A DNA stretch of 28,034 bases. Origin: an uncultured Treponema sp. (GTDB lineage Bacteria > Spirochaetota > Spirochaetia > Treponematales > Treponemataceae). The stretch is taken from NCBI GenBank assembly GCA_937923945.1, contig CALDWC010000175.1, positions 1 to 28,034 of the forward strand, read 5' to 3'. Both the position numbers and the translations under genes were made by a program. How positions within the stretch are numbered: the first letter of the stretch is position 1; every line of letters begins with the position of its first letter. This document shows positions 7,171 to 15,226 of the stretch, piece after piece. Under the pieces are notes generated by a model. It did no database searches and had not been told where the DNA came from. It worked only from the letters and a program-made list of their open reading frames with translations.

Positions 7171-8553
7171 CTACCTCTTTTGCAGCTTCGGATACAAAAT
7201 TTTATCCATTGAAAAACCGATAAATGCAAACGTCATGCCCATCAGCGAAATTGCCAAGCCCGGCGGAATAATCCACCACCACAGTCCGTTCAAACTGGCG
7301 CCGGCCGATCGCGCATCCTGCAAAATCTGCCCCCAGCTCACAATCGTCGAATCTCCCAAACCGAGCATGGAAAGAGACGCTTCGTACACAATGTAGCCAG
7401 GCACACTTGTTGCCATCGTTGCAAACGAATACGGCAGCAAAATCGGTATAATGTGCTTAAAAATAATACGCCCGTGACTTGCACCGAGCGCTTTTGCCGC
7501 TTCAACGTACGTTTCCTCACGGATTTGCATCGCCATTGAACGAATCGTTTTAACAGGACCAACCCAACCGACAAAAACAATAACGAGGATAATATACCAG
7601 ATACTAGGCTCCAAAACGGCGAAAATCACAATTAAAATCGGCATCGTCGGCAGCGACAAAAATATTTCCGCAATAAACTGCATAATATTGTCGACGCGTC
7701 CGCCGAAGTAAGCACACACCACGCCGTAAATCAAACCCAACACAACAGACACAACGCTGGTAACCAAGCCGATAAAAAGCGCCCACTTTAAACCGGCAAT
7801 AACGCCTGAAAAAATATCGCGGCGTGAAGTATCGGTTCCCATTACGCCGAATACCGCCCCTTGTACAATAAGCTCCGGGTTTTCAATTTCATGCTGAAAC
7901 GCATTTGAAACATACACATGGAGGGTATACTCCCCTTTCAAGGGATTTTTCGCCTTGTACATGTTTTTTTCGCCCTTTGAAAACAAAAGTTCGGTTGTTT
8001 TCGCAGAACCCGACGTCGGCTGCGCTCCGAATTTTTTCATGTAACTCTGTACTGCCGTCCTTGCATCATTTTGTAAACTGACGCGCAGCGTTTGGTTTTG
8101 AATATTGGTAAATTGAAATTGTCCCAAAAATACGGTTTCCCCGTCAGGACGCTCCAGTTCTGCGGCATAAGACACATTGCCGCTTTTTCCTACCATCTTA
8201 ATAACTAAATCAACCGGCGCTTTTGCATACTTATAATTGTATGAAAATATATAATGCGTTACATCGCCGTGTTCCGAGTTTGTTTCAACGACCGTCTCCG
8301 GCTGAACCTTTGCAGAAATGGCACCCTTTTTTGAAGTAAACCAGTTTGTCCACCGCGGCGGCACGGCAGCAGGATTATCCAACCAATATCCGATATTGCG
8401 CCAGTTTTCGTTGGTTGCCTTAAAGGGCAGCAAAAGCGGTTCAAAAATTACCACCAACAGCGAAAATCCCAAAATGCATAAACCGACAATACCGATTTTA
8501 TCTTTTTTGAATTGATCCCAAAATTCACGGAATCTTTCAAACGTATCAGACAT
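7171..8553 (-). CDS. Peptide ABC transporter permease, OppC/DppC type, with large extracytoplasmic insertion
   Basis: This inner-membrane permease half has 460 residues against about 300 for ordinary OppC. The N-terminal helix lies at about 22-42. An insertion of roughly 190 residues (about 50-240) follows on the outer face; it is rich in beta-strand-like sequence and matches no domain I recognise. The normal permease core then resumes at GTDTSRRDIFSG (family pattern GTDxxGRDxxSR). The EAA loop reads EAAKALGASHGRIIFKHIIPI and couples to the ATPases. The start overlaps the previous stop by one base (TAATG), with GGGAGGT upstream. The extra domain could contact the unusually large binding lipoprotein; that is an inference. 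Confidence 0.9.
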   Translation of the reverse strand: MSDTFERFREFWDQFKKDKIGIVGLCILGFSLLVVIFEPLLLPFKATNENWRNIGYWLDNPAAVPPRWTNWFTSKKGAISAKVQPETVVETNSEHGDVTHYIFSYNYKYAKAPVDLVIKMVGKSGNVSYAAELERPDGETVFLGQFQFTNIQNQTLRVSLQNDARTAVQSYMKKFGAQPTSGSAKTTELLFSKGEKNMYKAKNPLKGEYTLHVYVSNAFQHEIENPELIVQGAVFGVMGTDTSRRDIFSGVIAGLKWALFIGLVTSVVSVVLGLIYGVVCAYFGGRVDNIMQFIAEIFLSLPTMPILIVIFAVLEPSIWYIILVIVFVGWVGPVKTIRSMAMQIREETYVEAAKALGASHGRIIFKHIIPILLPYSFATMATSVPGYIVYEASLSMLGLGDSTIVSWGQILQDARSAGASLNGLWWWIIPPGLAISLMGMTFAFIGFSMDKILYPKLQKR

Positions 8554-9593
8554 TATGCTTTACCTCCCACTTTAATGCGCGGATCAAGGAAGCCGTATAT
8601 CAAGTCAAGGACAATCAAACCGAGCTGATATATTCCGGTTGTAAAAGCCAAGTTTCCCATCAATACCGGAATATCGTTTTGCTGCACGGAAATCCAATAG
8701 AGGTTTCCTAAACCGGGCCATGAGAAAATTCCTTCAAAAATCATACCGCCGCTCATGCTCACAATTAAACTCAAAAGGACAATGGTGACAATCGGCGGAG
8801 CGGAAGTCCGCAGCGTATGTCCGAACAGAACTTTCCGCTCGGGGATACCGCGGGCACGAGCACTCATAATAAAATCTTCTTGGAGCGTCCCGACAACTAA
8901 GTTTCGTATCAAAAAACTCATACTCCAAATAGAAAGAGCCACCAAAGTAATCACCGGCAAACATAAGTGCCACAGTCTATCAACGATAAACATAAAGCCG
9001 GTCGGCACCGGTAAGGTATTAACGCCGCTTGACGGGAATATTTTCAACGTATAGCTGAAAAATAAAATAAACAACAAACCGACCCACCATGTCGGCATCC
9101 CCGCAAGTACGAGAGTTGCAATACTGGAACCCTTATCAAACTTGCCACCGGGATTCTGCGCTTTTTTCAAGCCAAGCCACAAGCCGATAATCGTATCCAA
9201 TATCGTTGCAGTCGTAAAAAGCAAAATCGTTCTCGGCAATGCTTCCATCAAAATATCAACGACATTTTTACTGCCCTTTGCGGTTTTAATTTGCACCGAG
9301 GTTCCGAAATCAAACAACAAGATATTCATCGCATTATTCATAACGCGCTCAATAAACGGACGATCCAACTTATATTTTTTGATAAGAGCTTGTTCCCGCT
9401 GCACTTTCCAGTTTCTCATGTCCTCAGCCGATTTCATTTTAAGACCGCGGGATTCGGCTTGGATTTGCTCAAAAATCATGTTGGTCGTTGTTTCTTCACT
9501 TACCTTGTTAAAAAGAAGCGAAAACAAAAATATGAGTATCACATAAATAACCACACCGCGCAAAACACGCTTGAGTGCATACCATTTATACAT
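8553..9593 (-). CDS. Peptide ABC transporter permease, OppB/DppB type
   Basis: This is the first permease subunit, an inner-membrane protein of 346 residues. It has the N-terminal helix VIYVILIFLFSLLF, a helical core starting near LPRTILLFTTATILD, and the EAA loop QEDFIMSARARGIPERKVLFGH. The conserved C-terminal part reads FSWPGLGNLYW and GFLDPRIK. The segment between helix 1 and the core contains the usual KYKLDRPF. The start at MYKWY (9593) was chosen because AGGAGA lies 7 bases upstream; the longer frame to 9620 lacks a site. It heads the B-C-D-F run and may have its own promoter. Confidence 0.92.
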   Translation of the reverse strand: MYKWYALKRVLRGVVIYVILIFLFSLLFNKVSEETTTNMIFEQIQAESRGLKMKSAEDMRNWKVQREQALIKKYKLDRPFIERVMNNAMNILLFDFGTSVQIKTAKGSKNVVDILMEALPRTILLFTTATILDTIIGLWLGLKKAQNPGGKFDKGSSIATLVLAGMPTWWVGLLFILFFSYTLKIFPSSGVNTLPVPTGFMFIVDRLWHLCLPVITLVALSIWSMSFLIRNLVVGTLQEDFIMSARARGIPERKVLFGHTLRTSAPPIVTIVLLSLIVSMSGGMIFEGIFSWPGLGNLYWISVQQNDIPVLMGNLAFTTGIYQLGLIVLDLIYGFLDPRIKVGGKA

Positions 9594-9624
9594 ACGTTCT
9601 CCTAAATTAAAAATGCACACAAAA

Positions 9625-9654
9625 AATATATGCAGTATTCATAAAAAAAGGCAA
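9625..9654 (-). promoter_or_regulatory. Possible promoter for the importer permease/ATPase operon
   Basis: The minus strand shows -35 TTGCCT (9654-9649), an 18-base spacer and -10 TATATT (9630-9625). The predicted start is about 25 bases before the OppB-type ATG. The -35 is a moderate match and the spacer is one base longer than ideal. If real, the four membrane and ATPase genes are transcribed separately from the broken binding-protein gene. Confidence 0.4.
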
Positions 9655-9663
9655 ATCCTTAAA

Positions 9664-9901
9664 GAAACGCTGATTAAAGGCATGACGCCATTTAATCGCA
9701 AACTTTGCTTTCGCAAAGTTTTTTTGTAAAAGCAAAGTATCTCCTTCTATTCTTTCTCAATGTTCATCATAATTAAGCGAGATTCTGAACATTTTCGGAA
9801 CAACAGATTTTAAAGGTGGCACTGGAAGGTAGTCTTTAAAAGTCTAACCCAAGTTTTTGAAAGACGACCTTAATTCTCGATTGAATTAATCAGTGCCTCC
9901 T
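9664..9901 (+). repeat. Dispersed palindromic repeat, copy 4 (longest complete form)
   Basis: The left end GAAACGCTGATTAAAGGC is followed by an inverted TTTAATCG. Next is the module-2 hairpin AAACTTTGC (9700-9708), loop TTTC, GCAAAGTTT (9713-9721) with seven Ts. The TATCTCC and TTTCTCAATGTTCA tail follows. The right end is CGATTGAATTAATCAGTGCC, the inverted type-2 end. At about 238 bp it is the only copy in the window with both modules between two ends. It sits between the binding-protein and permease genes; its terminator faces the plus strand, against their transcription. Confidence 0.75.
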
Positions 9902-9944
9902 TAATGAACAAATCGATTAAAGACACGCCTTTTTTCAAAATACA

Positions 9945-9979
9945 CCCTGCTCTTTGATCATTTTAATCAAAGAGCAGGG
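9945..9979 (-). terminator. Long perfect hairpin after the binding-lipoprotein gene
   Basis: A perfect 14-bp stem (CCCTGCTCTTTGAT at 9945-9958, ATCAAAGAGCAGGG at 9966-9979) encloses a 7-base loop, 29 bases past the stop. On the minus strand it is followed by TGTATTTTG rather than a clean T run. It may be an imperfect intrinsic terminator or an mRNA-stabilising end separating binding protein from permeases. Confidence 0.55.
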
Positions 9980-10007
9980 GTTTCCGTAGAGAAAAATTTA
10001 CGGCAAA

Positions 10008-12573
10008 TTACTTGAGTAATAAAGTCGCAGAACTTACGGACGGCGACTCATCAGCATATGACGAAAGAGCGACAACCGTATAAGCACCGGCAGGCAAATT
10101 CGCCGTATCGGCAGCAGGGACGGTTACCGTATACACACCGTTTTCAGTATGAGCCGCTTCATATACCTTTTCACTGCCGTCAGGCAACTGCAAGTTCAGC
10201 GTAACCTTAGCGGCTGTACTCGGCTCCGAATCAACACGAGGGAATGCACACTGTGAAACGGTAATTTCAAACACGGCATCATTACCGGCAGTTGCATTGG
10301 TCGGAACCTTGATGTAATCAATCGCTGTCATGGTAGTCGCATAGCGCTCGATAAATTCGTTTGCTTTAATCGGATATTTATCAAACGGCACCATAGTCAT
10401 CGAGTTTGCAACCGTATCAATTTTATCCAAAATACAAGGACCGTTTGAAATAAAAGCATGTCCATGCTTGTTGATAAAGTCTATACTTGCTTTGTAGCGT
10501 TTGATTGCATCGTTTTCAGTGATATAACCTTGCAAAGAAGCAGGTATGTGTTTTGTATCAATAAACTCTTGCAGTTTTGCACTAATATCGGCAACACAGC
10601 GAGCTTGTACCACGTCAATTTCATTTTCATCGGCTTCAACAATGTTCCACTTCGTCCCGCTGGCACCGCCGTGTGCCGCTATTTCGGAACAAGCTTCATA
10701 GATTTCCCACGGGAAAATCGTTCGGCGTCCGGGGTTTGCCGCTTTTGCAGTAATTGCAGTACCGCCGGCTGTTTCACGATTATCCGGAGCAAAGAAATAG
10801 TTGCTAAATGTGTGAACATATCCGTCATCCGATTTATACAAGGTACCCTTATTGTTATCGATATTTGAACGCATTTGAGTTTCAAGCGGTTCATCATAAT
10901 ACGGATCATCGGCACCGTCTTTGGTACACCATTCAACCCAGAATGCATCCGCAAAGCGGACATCGGCGAGCGACATTGGTTCACCGTTATGCCAGTAAAA
11001 ACCTTTTACCAAGCGTGAGCGAGTTTCAACGGCGGAAGTAACACCGCTTCCCGCTTTCTTCCAAGTTTTTGTTGCGCTGTCATAAATTTCCGCTTCAGGA
11101 TTAACCGGCAAAGTACCGGACATCGCAGGCTCCGACTCTCCGTCTTCTCCGATTTTTTCAATTACTTTCGGAGCCGATTTCAGTGAGTCCGCATCAAATT
11201 CGACATACAAAGCCATCGGAATACCGGTTGCGGGACTGTTTTCAGTAGCCGGATCGGAAAGTGCGCCGATAATATTTGAAGAGAATGTATCGGTAAAACC
11301 GCCTGTTCCAATCGGATTCCATGCACACATGAACAATTTACCCATTGCTGAAAACTGTCCGACGCGCAGCACTTTTTCACCGTTTGAATCGGCAGGAATA
11401 TTTGCCGTTCGCACCGAAAACATGTTAAAGCCGTCACCGGCACCGTACATAACACGGTCGGCAACACGAGTTTTGTTCGTGATAAACAACTGACTCTGAC
11501 TTGCAAGCCAAATACGGATTGAATCGTGCATAATCAACTCGTTCATACGCAAATTGCTTTTCCAGTAGTCATCGGCTGTCAAGAACTGTCCGTAAATTCC
11601 CATCATACCGAGTTTATCGATTTCATCGTTTTTATAGTTCCAATACTCGGAGTTTCCGCCGCCGGGCATGTATCCATAATACGGAGCGCCCATTTGAGAT
11701 AAGTTCACATCGTGGTATGCGGCGGTTCCGCCTGATCCCCATCCTTCCGTATACATCGTACAAGTATAATCTTGCGGGTTTCCACCGTAAACGGCTTCTA
11801 TCCCACTCCAAACGTTCTACCTTCAAACCGCACACTTCAAGCTGATCCGCAATTTCACGACCGATTACCAACCGCTGAGTCGGATCGTCGACACGGATGT
11901 AGAACTTGATTAAAGCCGGCTTGCCGTTGTATTCCCAAAACTTGCCGTTTTTTACCAGTTTGCCTTTGTTTTCGGGCAATTCACTTGCTTTTTGCATTGC
12001 CTCGCTAATCATCGCTTGTGCTTTCGGAAAATCACCGGTATCGGTCATCCCGAGTTTTGCCGACAACAAGTTATATTTGTATGAACCCGGTACATCGGGG
12101 TTAATCGGCGTAAACATCGGACTGCCGTAGCCCAAGAGAACTTCATCAACAATCTGCTTGCGGTTAACCAAAAAGTTCAACGCATAGCGGACTTCACGAA
12201 TTGCTAACGGGTTAAAAACTTCCTCACCGGCTGTCGTTGTCACTGTGTACGGCGCCTTATTGGGAATCGGATTCAACCACAATGCAAGCGTACCCGACGG
12301 CACCGAATAAATATCAATCTTTTCACGATCGGCATCGCTCAAACCGTTGATCAAAACAGATGGAGTGCCGGTATACACCATATCCAGACGTCCTTCAACG
12401 ACATCTTTCAAACCTACCGATTCATCCATAAAGACAGAATAAATCACCTTATCGGCATACACACCGTTTTTTGCTTTTTCAGCTTTAATCGGCGAATCGG
12501 TTTTTTCGCCTCCACATGATGCCGCTAATGCAATCAACAACATACCTAAAAAAATCTTTTTCAAAGATTTCAT
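10008..12573 (-). pseudogene. Peptide-binding lipoprotein (SBP family 5, OppA-like), broken by a frameshift
   Basis: This is the substrate-binding lipoprotein of the importer encoded downstream. The gene starts at ATG 12573 with GGAGGT upstream. The signal peptide ends in lipobox LAASC with the cysteine at 20. The first frame runs through family-like segments (PLAIREVRYALNFLVNRKQI, GKPALIKFYIRVDDPTQRL, VERLEWDR) and should continue as AVYGGNPQDYTCTMYTEGWG. That continuation lies in another frame from 11795, so one base too many or two too few occur at about 11796. The second part runs 595 residues to 10008 and ends in an Ig-like domain (VTLNLQLPDGSEKVYE). The joined product would be about 854 residues, longer than the usual 550-620. 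Either the gene is inactivated or there is an error in the read. No slippery heptamer is visible. Confidence 0.8.
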
Positions 12574-12625
12574 TTTTACCTCCAGTATGCAGGCACAAAA
12601 CTCCCACATATGTAAACTTTAAGAA

Positions 12626-12654
12626 AGTGTAACATTGAATGAGTATTTTGTCAA
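12626..12654 (-). promoter_or_regulatory. Promoter of the OppA-like lipoprotein gene
   Basis: The minus strand has a perfect -35 TTGACA (12654-12649), a 17-base spacer, and -10 TACACT (12631-12626). The start is expected at about 12619, giving a leader of about 46 bases with GGAGGT before the ATG. Confidence 0.7.
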
Positions 12655-12779
12655 GCGAAAATCACCTCATTTCCCCAAAAAATGAAAAATATTTGTAACC
12701 ATTTTAAAAATCACCGGTAAGACACTCTTTTTCTTTTTATAAATATAAAATCAGCGGGACTGACATTCCTGACCCAAAA

Positions 12780-12819
12780 GGAGGCACTGATTAATTCAAT
12801 CGAGAATTAATCAGTGCTT
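12780..12819. repeat. Dispersed palindromic repeat, copy 5 (minimal)
   Basis: GCACTGATTAATTC (12784-12790 and on to 12797) pairs perfectly with GAATTAATCAGTGC (12804-12817) across the 6-base loop AATCGA. This is a 14-bp perfect stem made solely of the type-2 end and its inverse, preceded by AGGAG. The same collapsed form occurs at 17521 and 28002. Confidence 0.8.
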
Positions 12820-12863
12820 TAACATGATAGGCAAGATCACGTGCAATCTTACCATCGATAAGA

Positions 12864-12979
12864 CGCTCGCATTACCTCAAGTAAGATGATCGTATTACCT
12901 CAGGTAAGATGATCGTATTACCTCAGGTAAGATGATCGCATTACCTCTAGTAAGATGATCGCCGTACTATTGGTAAGAT
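12864..12979 (+). repeat. Tandem array of five 23-bp units with palindromic core
   Basis: Units 2 and 3 (12888-12910, 12911-12933) are identical, and units 1, 4 (12934-12956) and 5 (12957-12979) differ at a few positions. Each holds TTACCTCAGGTAA or a variant, a palindrome around one central base, followed by GATGATCG. Degenerate inverted pieces (GGCAAGAT, ATCTTACC) lie just before. The unit also reads as an eight-codon frame whose TGA overlaps the next ATG as ATGA. It lies about 210 bp upstream of the OppA-like promoter. Confidence 0.85.
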
Positions 12980-12994
12980 GATATAAGTGTTTAA

Positions 12995-13078
12995 GGAAAC
13001 GCTGATTAATTCAATCGAGCATTGAGGGCATCTTTCAACGCCGTTAAACGACCGTCAAATCTTTAATTAGCGTTTCCT
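12995..13078. repeat. Dispersed palindromic repeat, copy 6 (full short form)
   Basis: GGAAACGCTGATTAATTCAA at the left and TTTAATTAGCGTTTCC at the right form inverted ends of an 84-bp element. The interior GAGGGCATCTTTCA matches copy 1. The flanking bases are TTTA on the left and TATG on the right, and no clear target-site duplication can be asserted. Confidence 0.8.
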
Positions 13079-13150
13079 ATGGGGCTCCGTCCGTTAAAAT
13101 TCCTGTTATCGTCTTTGAAAAATAAGACCTTTTTTGTATTTTATCAAAAA

Positions 13151-13228
13151 CGTACTATGTTTTCACCTAAAACATAGTACGAAAATTTTAAAACATACTA
13201 TGTTTTTGGGGAAAACACAGTATGTTTT
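13151..13228. repeat. Two strong tandem hairpins built on TACTATGTTTT
   Basis: Hairpin 1 has 13-base arms CGTACTATGTTTT (13151-13163) and AAAACATAGTACG (13169-13181) with loop CACCT. Hairpin 2 has 17-base arms, AAAACATACTATGTTTT (13190-13206) and 13212-13228, with one mismatch and loop TGGGG. A weaker third copy with the CACCT loop follows to about 13246. Read on the minus strand, hairpin 1 is followed by TTTTTGAT, so it could end transcription from the TPR gene. Confidence 0.75.
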
Positions 13229-13268
13229 CACCTAAATCATAGTAAGAATTCGGCGTACGCCGGTAAAC

Positions 13269-13295
13269 GGCGTGAAACCTTTAATCAGCGTTTTC
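13269..13295 (-). repeat. Half copy of the dispersed repeat (type-1 end only)
   Basis: GGCGTGAAACC followed by TTTAATCAGCGTTTTC matches the right end of copy 1 with few changes. No matching left end is visible nearby. It lies about 50 bp beyond the stop of the TPR lipoprotein gene. Confidence 0.6.
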
Positions 13296-13344
13296 TTTAG
13301 GAGGCGACATTGCTCTCCAATCCGTGCCGATGAGTTGTACAAAA

Positions 13345-15090
13345 TTAGAATTTTGCCTGCAATTCCTGCAAAAGGCGGGTGTTTTTTTTGTTGAGCGGAT
13401 CGATTGCGATTACTTGTTTCAAATAGTACTCCGCTTTTTTATAGTCCGCACTTGCATAATAGTATTGATACATCGCAAAAAGCGCGTCGATATTCCGCGG
13501 ATCGGCTAAAAGGCTTGAGCGCAAATATGAAAGTTTCATTTCACCGGAGCTGATCGTGGACTGGTAAAAATACAAAGTAGCTTTTAGCGTATTTGAAGCG
13601 GTCGGCATTTTTGTATTGATGATATGCAAAACATCCGAATAATGCCCGTTTTTGCTCAGCGCCGCGAGGTAGAGCGAAGTAACGTGATCATCTTTTGTTT
13701 CGGTTTCCGTGTAAAGTTCTTTCGCTATCGAAAGCGCTCGAGAAGTTTGTCCCGCCCCTAAATACGCTTTAACGAGAAGCATCCTGTTTTCGAGCGAGTT
13801 GCTCAAGGTAACGAGCCGTTCCGCTTGCGAAACGGCTTCGTTCCATGCTTCATTTCCAATTGCGGTTTGCACCACAAGATTTGCCGCTTGTGCGTTTTGG
13901 GGATCTTTTGCGGTAACCCGTGCGATAAATTTTTCTGCATCCGTTCCTTGGATAGTTTGTCCCGTTTCAAAGCAAATTTTTGCACAAGCGAGCAGTACAT
14001 CAAAATCGTTCGGATAATTTTCGTATGCCTGCGTTAAAATCGTCAGAGCGGAACTGACACTTTTGTTCCAATTAAACACAAGATTCGCACGCAAAAGCAA
14101 ATAATCTTTATTTGTTTGATCCTGTGTTGCAAACGCGTCAAGCAACGCATTCGCCTTTAAATATTCTTGTCGGGCAAGTAAGACTTTTATGCGCAATAAA
14201 ACGGCATCGGTGTTCTCCGGATTGTTTGTTAAAACGCCGACAATGATTTCCGACGCCGCATCGTAGTTTTTTAAACCGATGTAGCTTTCTCCCAAAACCA
14301 GCTTGTACTCGGTCGTAGACTGTAAGTTTTCAAGACGATTCGCGATATCCAAAGCAGCGAGCGGATCGCCGGTTTTTGCTAAAAGCCGTGCATAGTGCAA
14401 TCCGGCTTGCGTACAGGACGCGTCAAGGTTAAAGGCTTTTTGAAAAGAATCGCGGGCTTTTGACACCTGCCCCGACTTTTCATACATTACGCCTCGTAAA
14501 AAGTGAGGCAATACGGATTGCGGTACGAGATTTTGCGCCTTTGTTAAGCGAGCTTCCAGCGTGTGTATTTTGTCTTCAAGTGTGTTTCCGGTTTCTGTCC
14601 TGTCGGAAATAACGTAAAAACAGGGAATCACGAGTGACAAAAAGGTTGATTCGTCTAAGTTTTGCGGAAACATACCTTTATCAATCGTTGAAAAAGCCGT
14701 CAAATATTTATTTTCCGCTGAATATTGCGGAATATTCCACATAATCGCTTCATGAATGTAGAGCCGCTTCATAATTTCGGAAATAATAACGAGATAGAGA
14801 CGGTTGGTATCCGTTAACCCCTTTGTATCGGCAGCAATAAAATTAACCGCAGCCCGTAACGAGTCGGGGGAGCCTATTTCAACGTTGTGAATGAGCCGCG
14901 AATCCAAAAGGCGGTCTTCAATATCGGCTTTTGACGGTGTGCTGATAATCGTAGGAGTTGGCAGCACCGTTGTCGCAGACGTAGTATCCGGGCGTTCAAC
15001 TTCCTGTGTCGGCTTGTTGTCTGTAACAGCCGGTTTGGTTGCACATGCAGTAAGTATTAAAATCACCGTCAAAAGTAAAGTTTTCTTCAC
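13345..15090 (-). CDS. TPR-repeat lipoprotein
   Basis: This 581-residue exported lipoprotein carries many tetratricopeptide-like helical pairs. The GTG start at 15090 was chosen because GGAGGAG lies 5-11 bases upstream and the product then begins MKKTLLLTVILILTAC, with the lipobox cysteine at 16; the longer ATG frame to 15126 would spoil the signal peptide. TPR-like units are visible from about residue 195 to the end (HFLRGVMYEKSGQVSKARDS, LLLRANLVFNWNKS, ALFAMYQYYYASADYKKAEY). The N-terminal part (about 60-190) has no recognised domain. TPR proteins of this kind usually serve as scaffolds in envelope assembly, but the partner is unknown. The gene is monocistronic, with divergent neighbours at its 5' side. 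Confidence 0.85.
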   Translation of the reverse strand: MKKTLLLTVILILTACATKPAVTDNKPTQEVERPDTTSATTVLPTPTIISTPSKADIEDRLLDSRLIHNVEIGSPDSLRAAVNFIAADTKGLTDTNRLYLVIISEIMKRLYIHEAIMWNIPQYSAENKYLTAFSTIDKGMFPQNLDESTFLSLVIPCFYVISDRTETGNTLEDKIHTLEARLTKAQNLVPQSVLPHFLRGVMYEKSGQVSKARDSFQKAFNLDASCTQAGLHYARLLAKTGDPLAALDIANRLENLQSTTEYKLVLGESYIGLKNYDAASEIIVGVLTNNPENTDAVLLRIKVLLARQEYLKANALLDAFATQDQTNKDYLLLRANLVFNWNKSVSSALTILTQAYENYPNDFDVLLACAKICFETGQTIQGTDAEKFIARVTAKDPQNAQAANLVVQTAIGNEAWNEAVSQAERLVTLSNSLENRMLLVKAYLGAGQTSRALSIAKELYTETETKDDHVTSLYLAALSKNGHYSDVLHIINTKMPTASNTLKATLYFYQSTISSGEMKLSYLRSSLLADPRNIDALFAMYQYYYASADYKKAEYYLKQVIAIDPLNKKNTRLLQELQAKF

Positions 15091-15169
15091 GCCGCTCCTC
15101 CGCCATATAATAACAAAAACGAACAAAAAAAGCTACAGTTGTATTTTAAATGAGTTTTTCGGGTGAACC

Positions 15170-15197
15170 TTGACTAAAAAAAATAGCTCGATATAAT
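15170..15197 (+). promoter_or_regulatory. Promoter of the acyl-CoA dehydratase activase gene
   Basis: A -35 TTGACT (15170-15175), a 16-base spacer and a perfect -10 TATAAT (15192-15197) are present. The predicted start at about 15204 leaves a 23-base leader containing CGGAGT before the ATG at 15227. Confidence 0.75.
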
Positions 15198-15226
15198 TTT
15201 ATCGAATTTATAAACGGAGTATAGTA

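Larger units (their letters stand above)
12655..13344. other. Gene-free repeat cluster between the TPR lipoprotein and OppA-like genes
   Basis: No credible gene lies here. Upstream of the OppA-like promoter come, in order: a minimal dispersed repeat (12780), five 23-bp tandem units (12864-12979), a second dispersed repeat (12995), two strong TACTATGTTTT palindromes (13151-13228), a 12-bp perfect palindrome CGGCGTACGCCG (13251-13262) that overlaps an alternative CGCCG/CGGCG hairpin, and a half repeat (13269). This is the densest repeat area of the window. Confidence 0.7.

Noticed and set aside
10008..11756. Separate 582-residue gene starting at 11756
   Set aside because: Sense in this frame extends upstream to about 11795 and joins the lipoprotein frame, so this is the second half of one broken gene. 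No ribosome binding site or signal peptide precedes it.
12864..12979. CRISPR array
   Set aside because: The 23-bp units abut with no spacers, and no cas gene is present.
12655..13344. Prophage or integron attachment region
   Set aside because: Repeats are dense but no integrase, phage gene or tRNA-end duplication is nearby.
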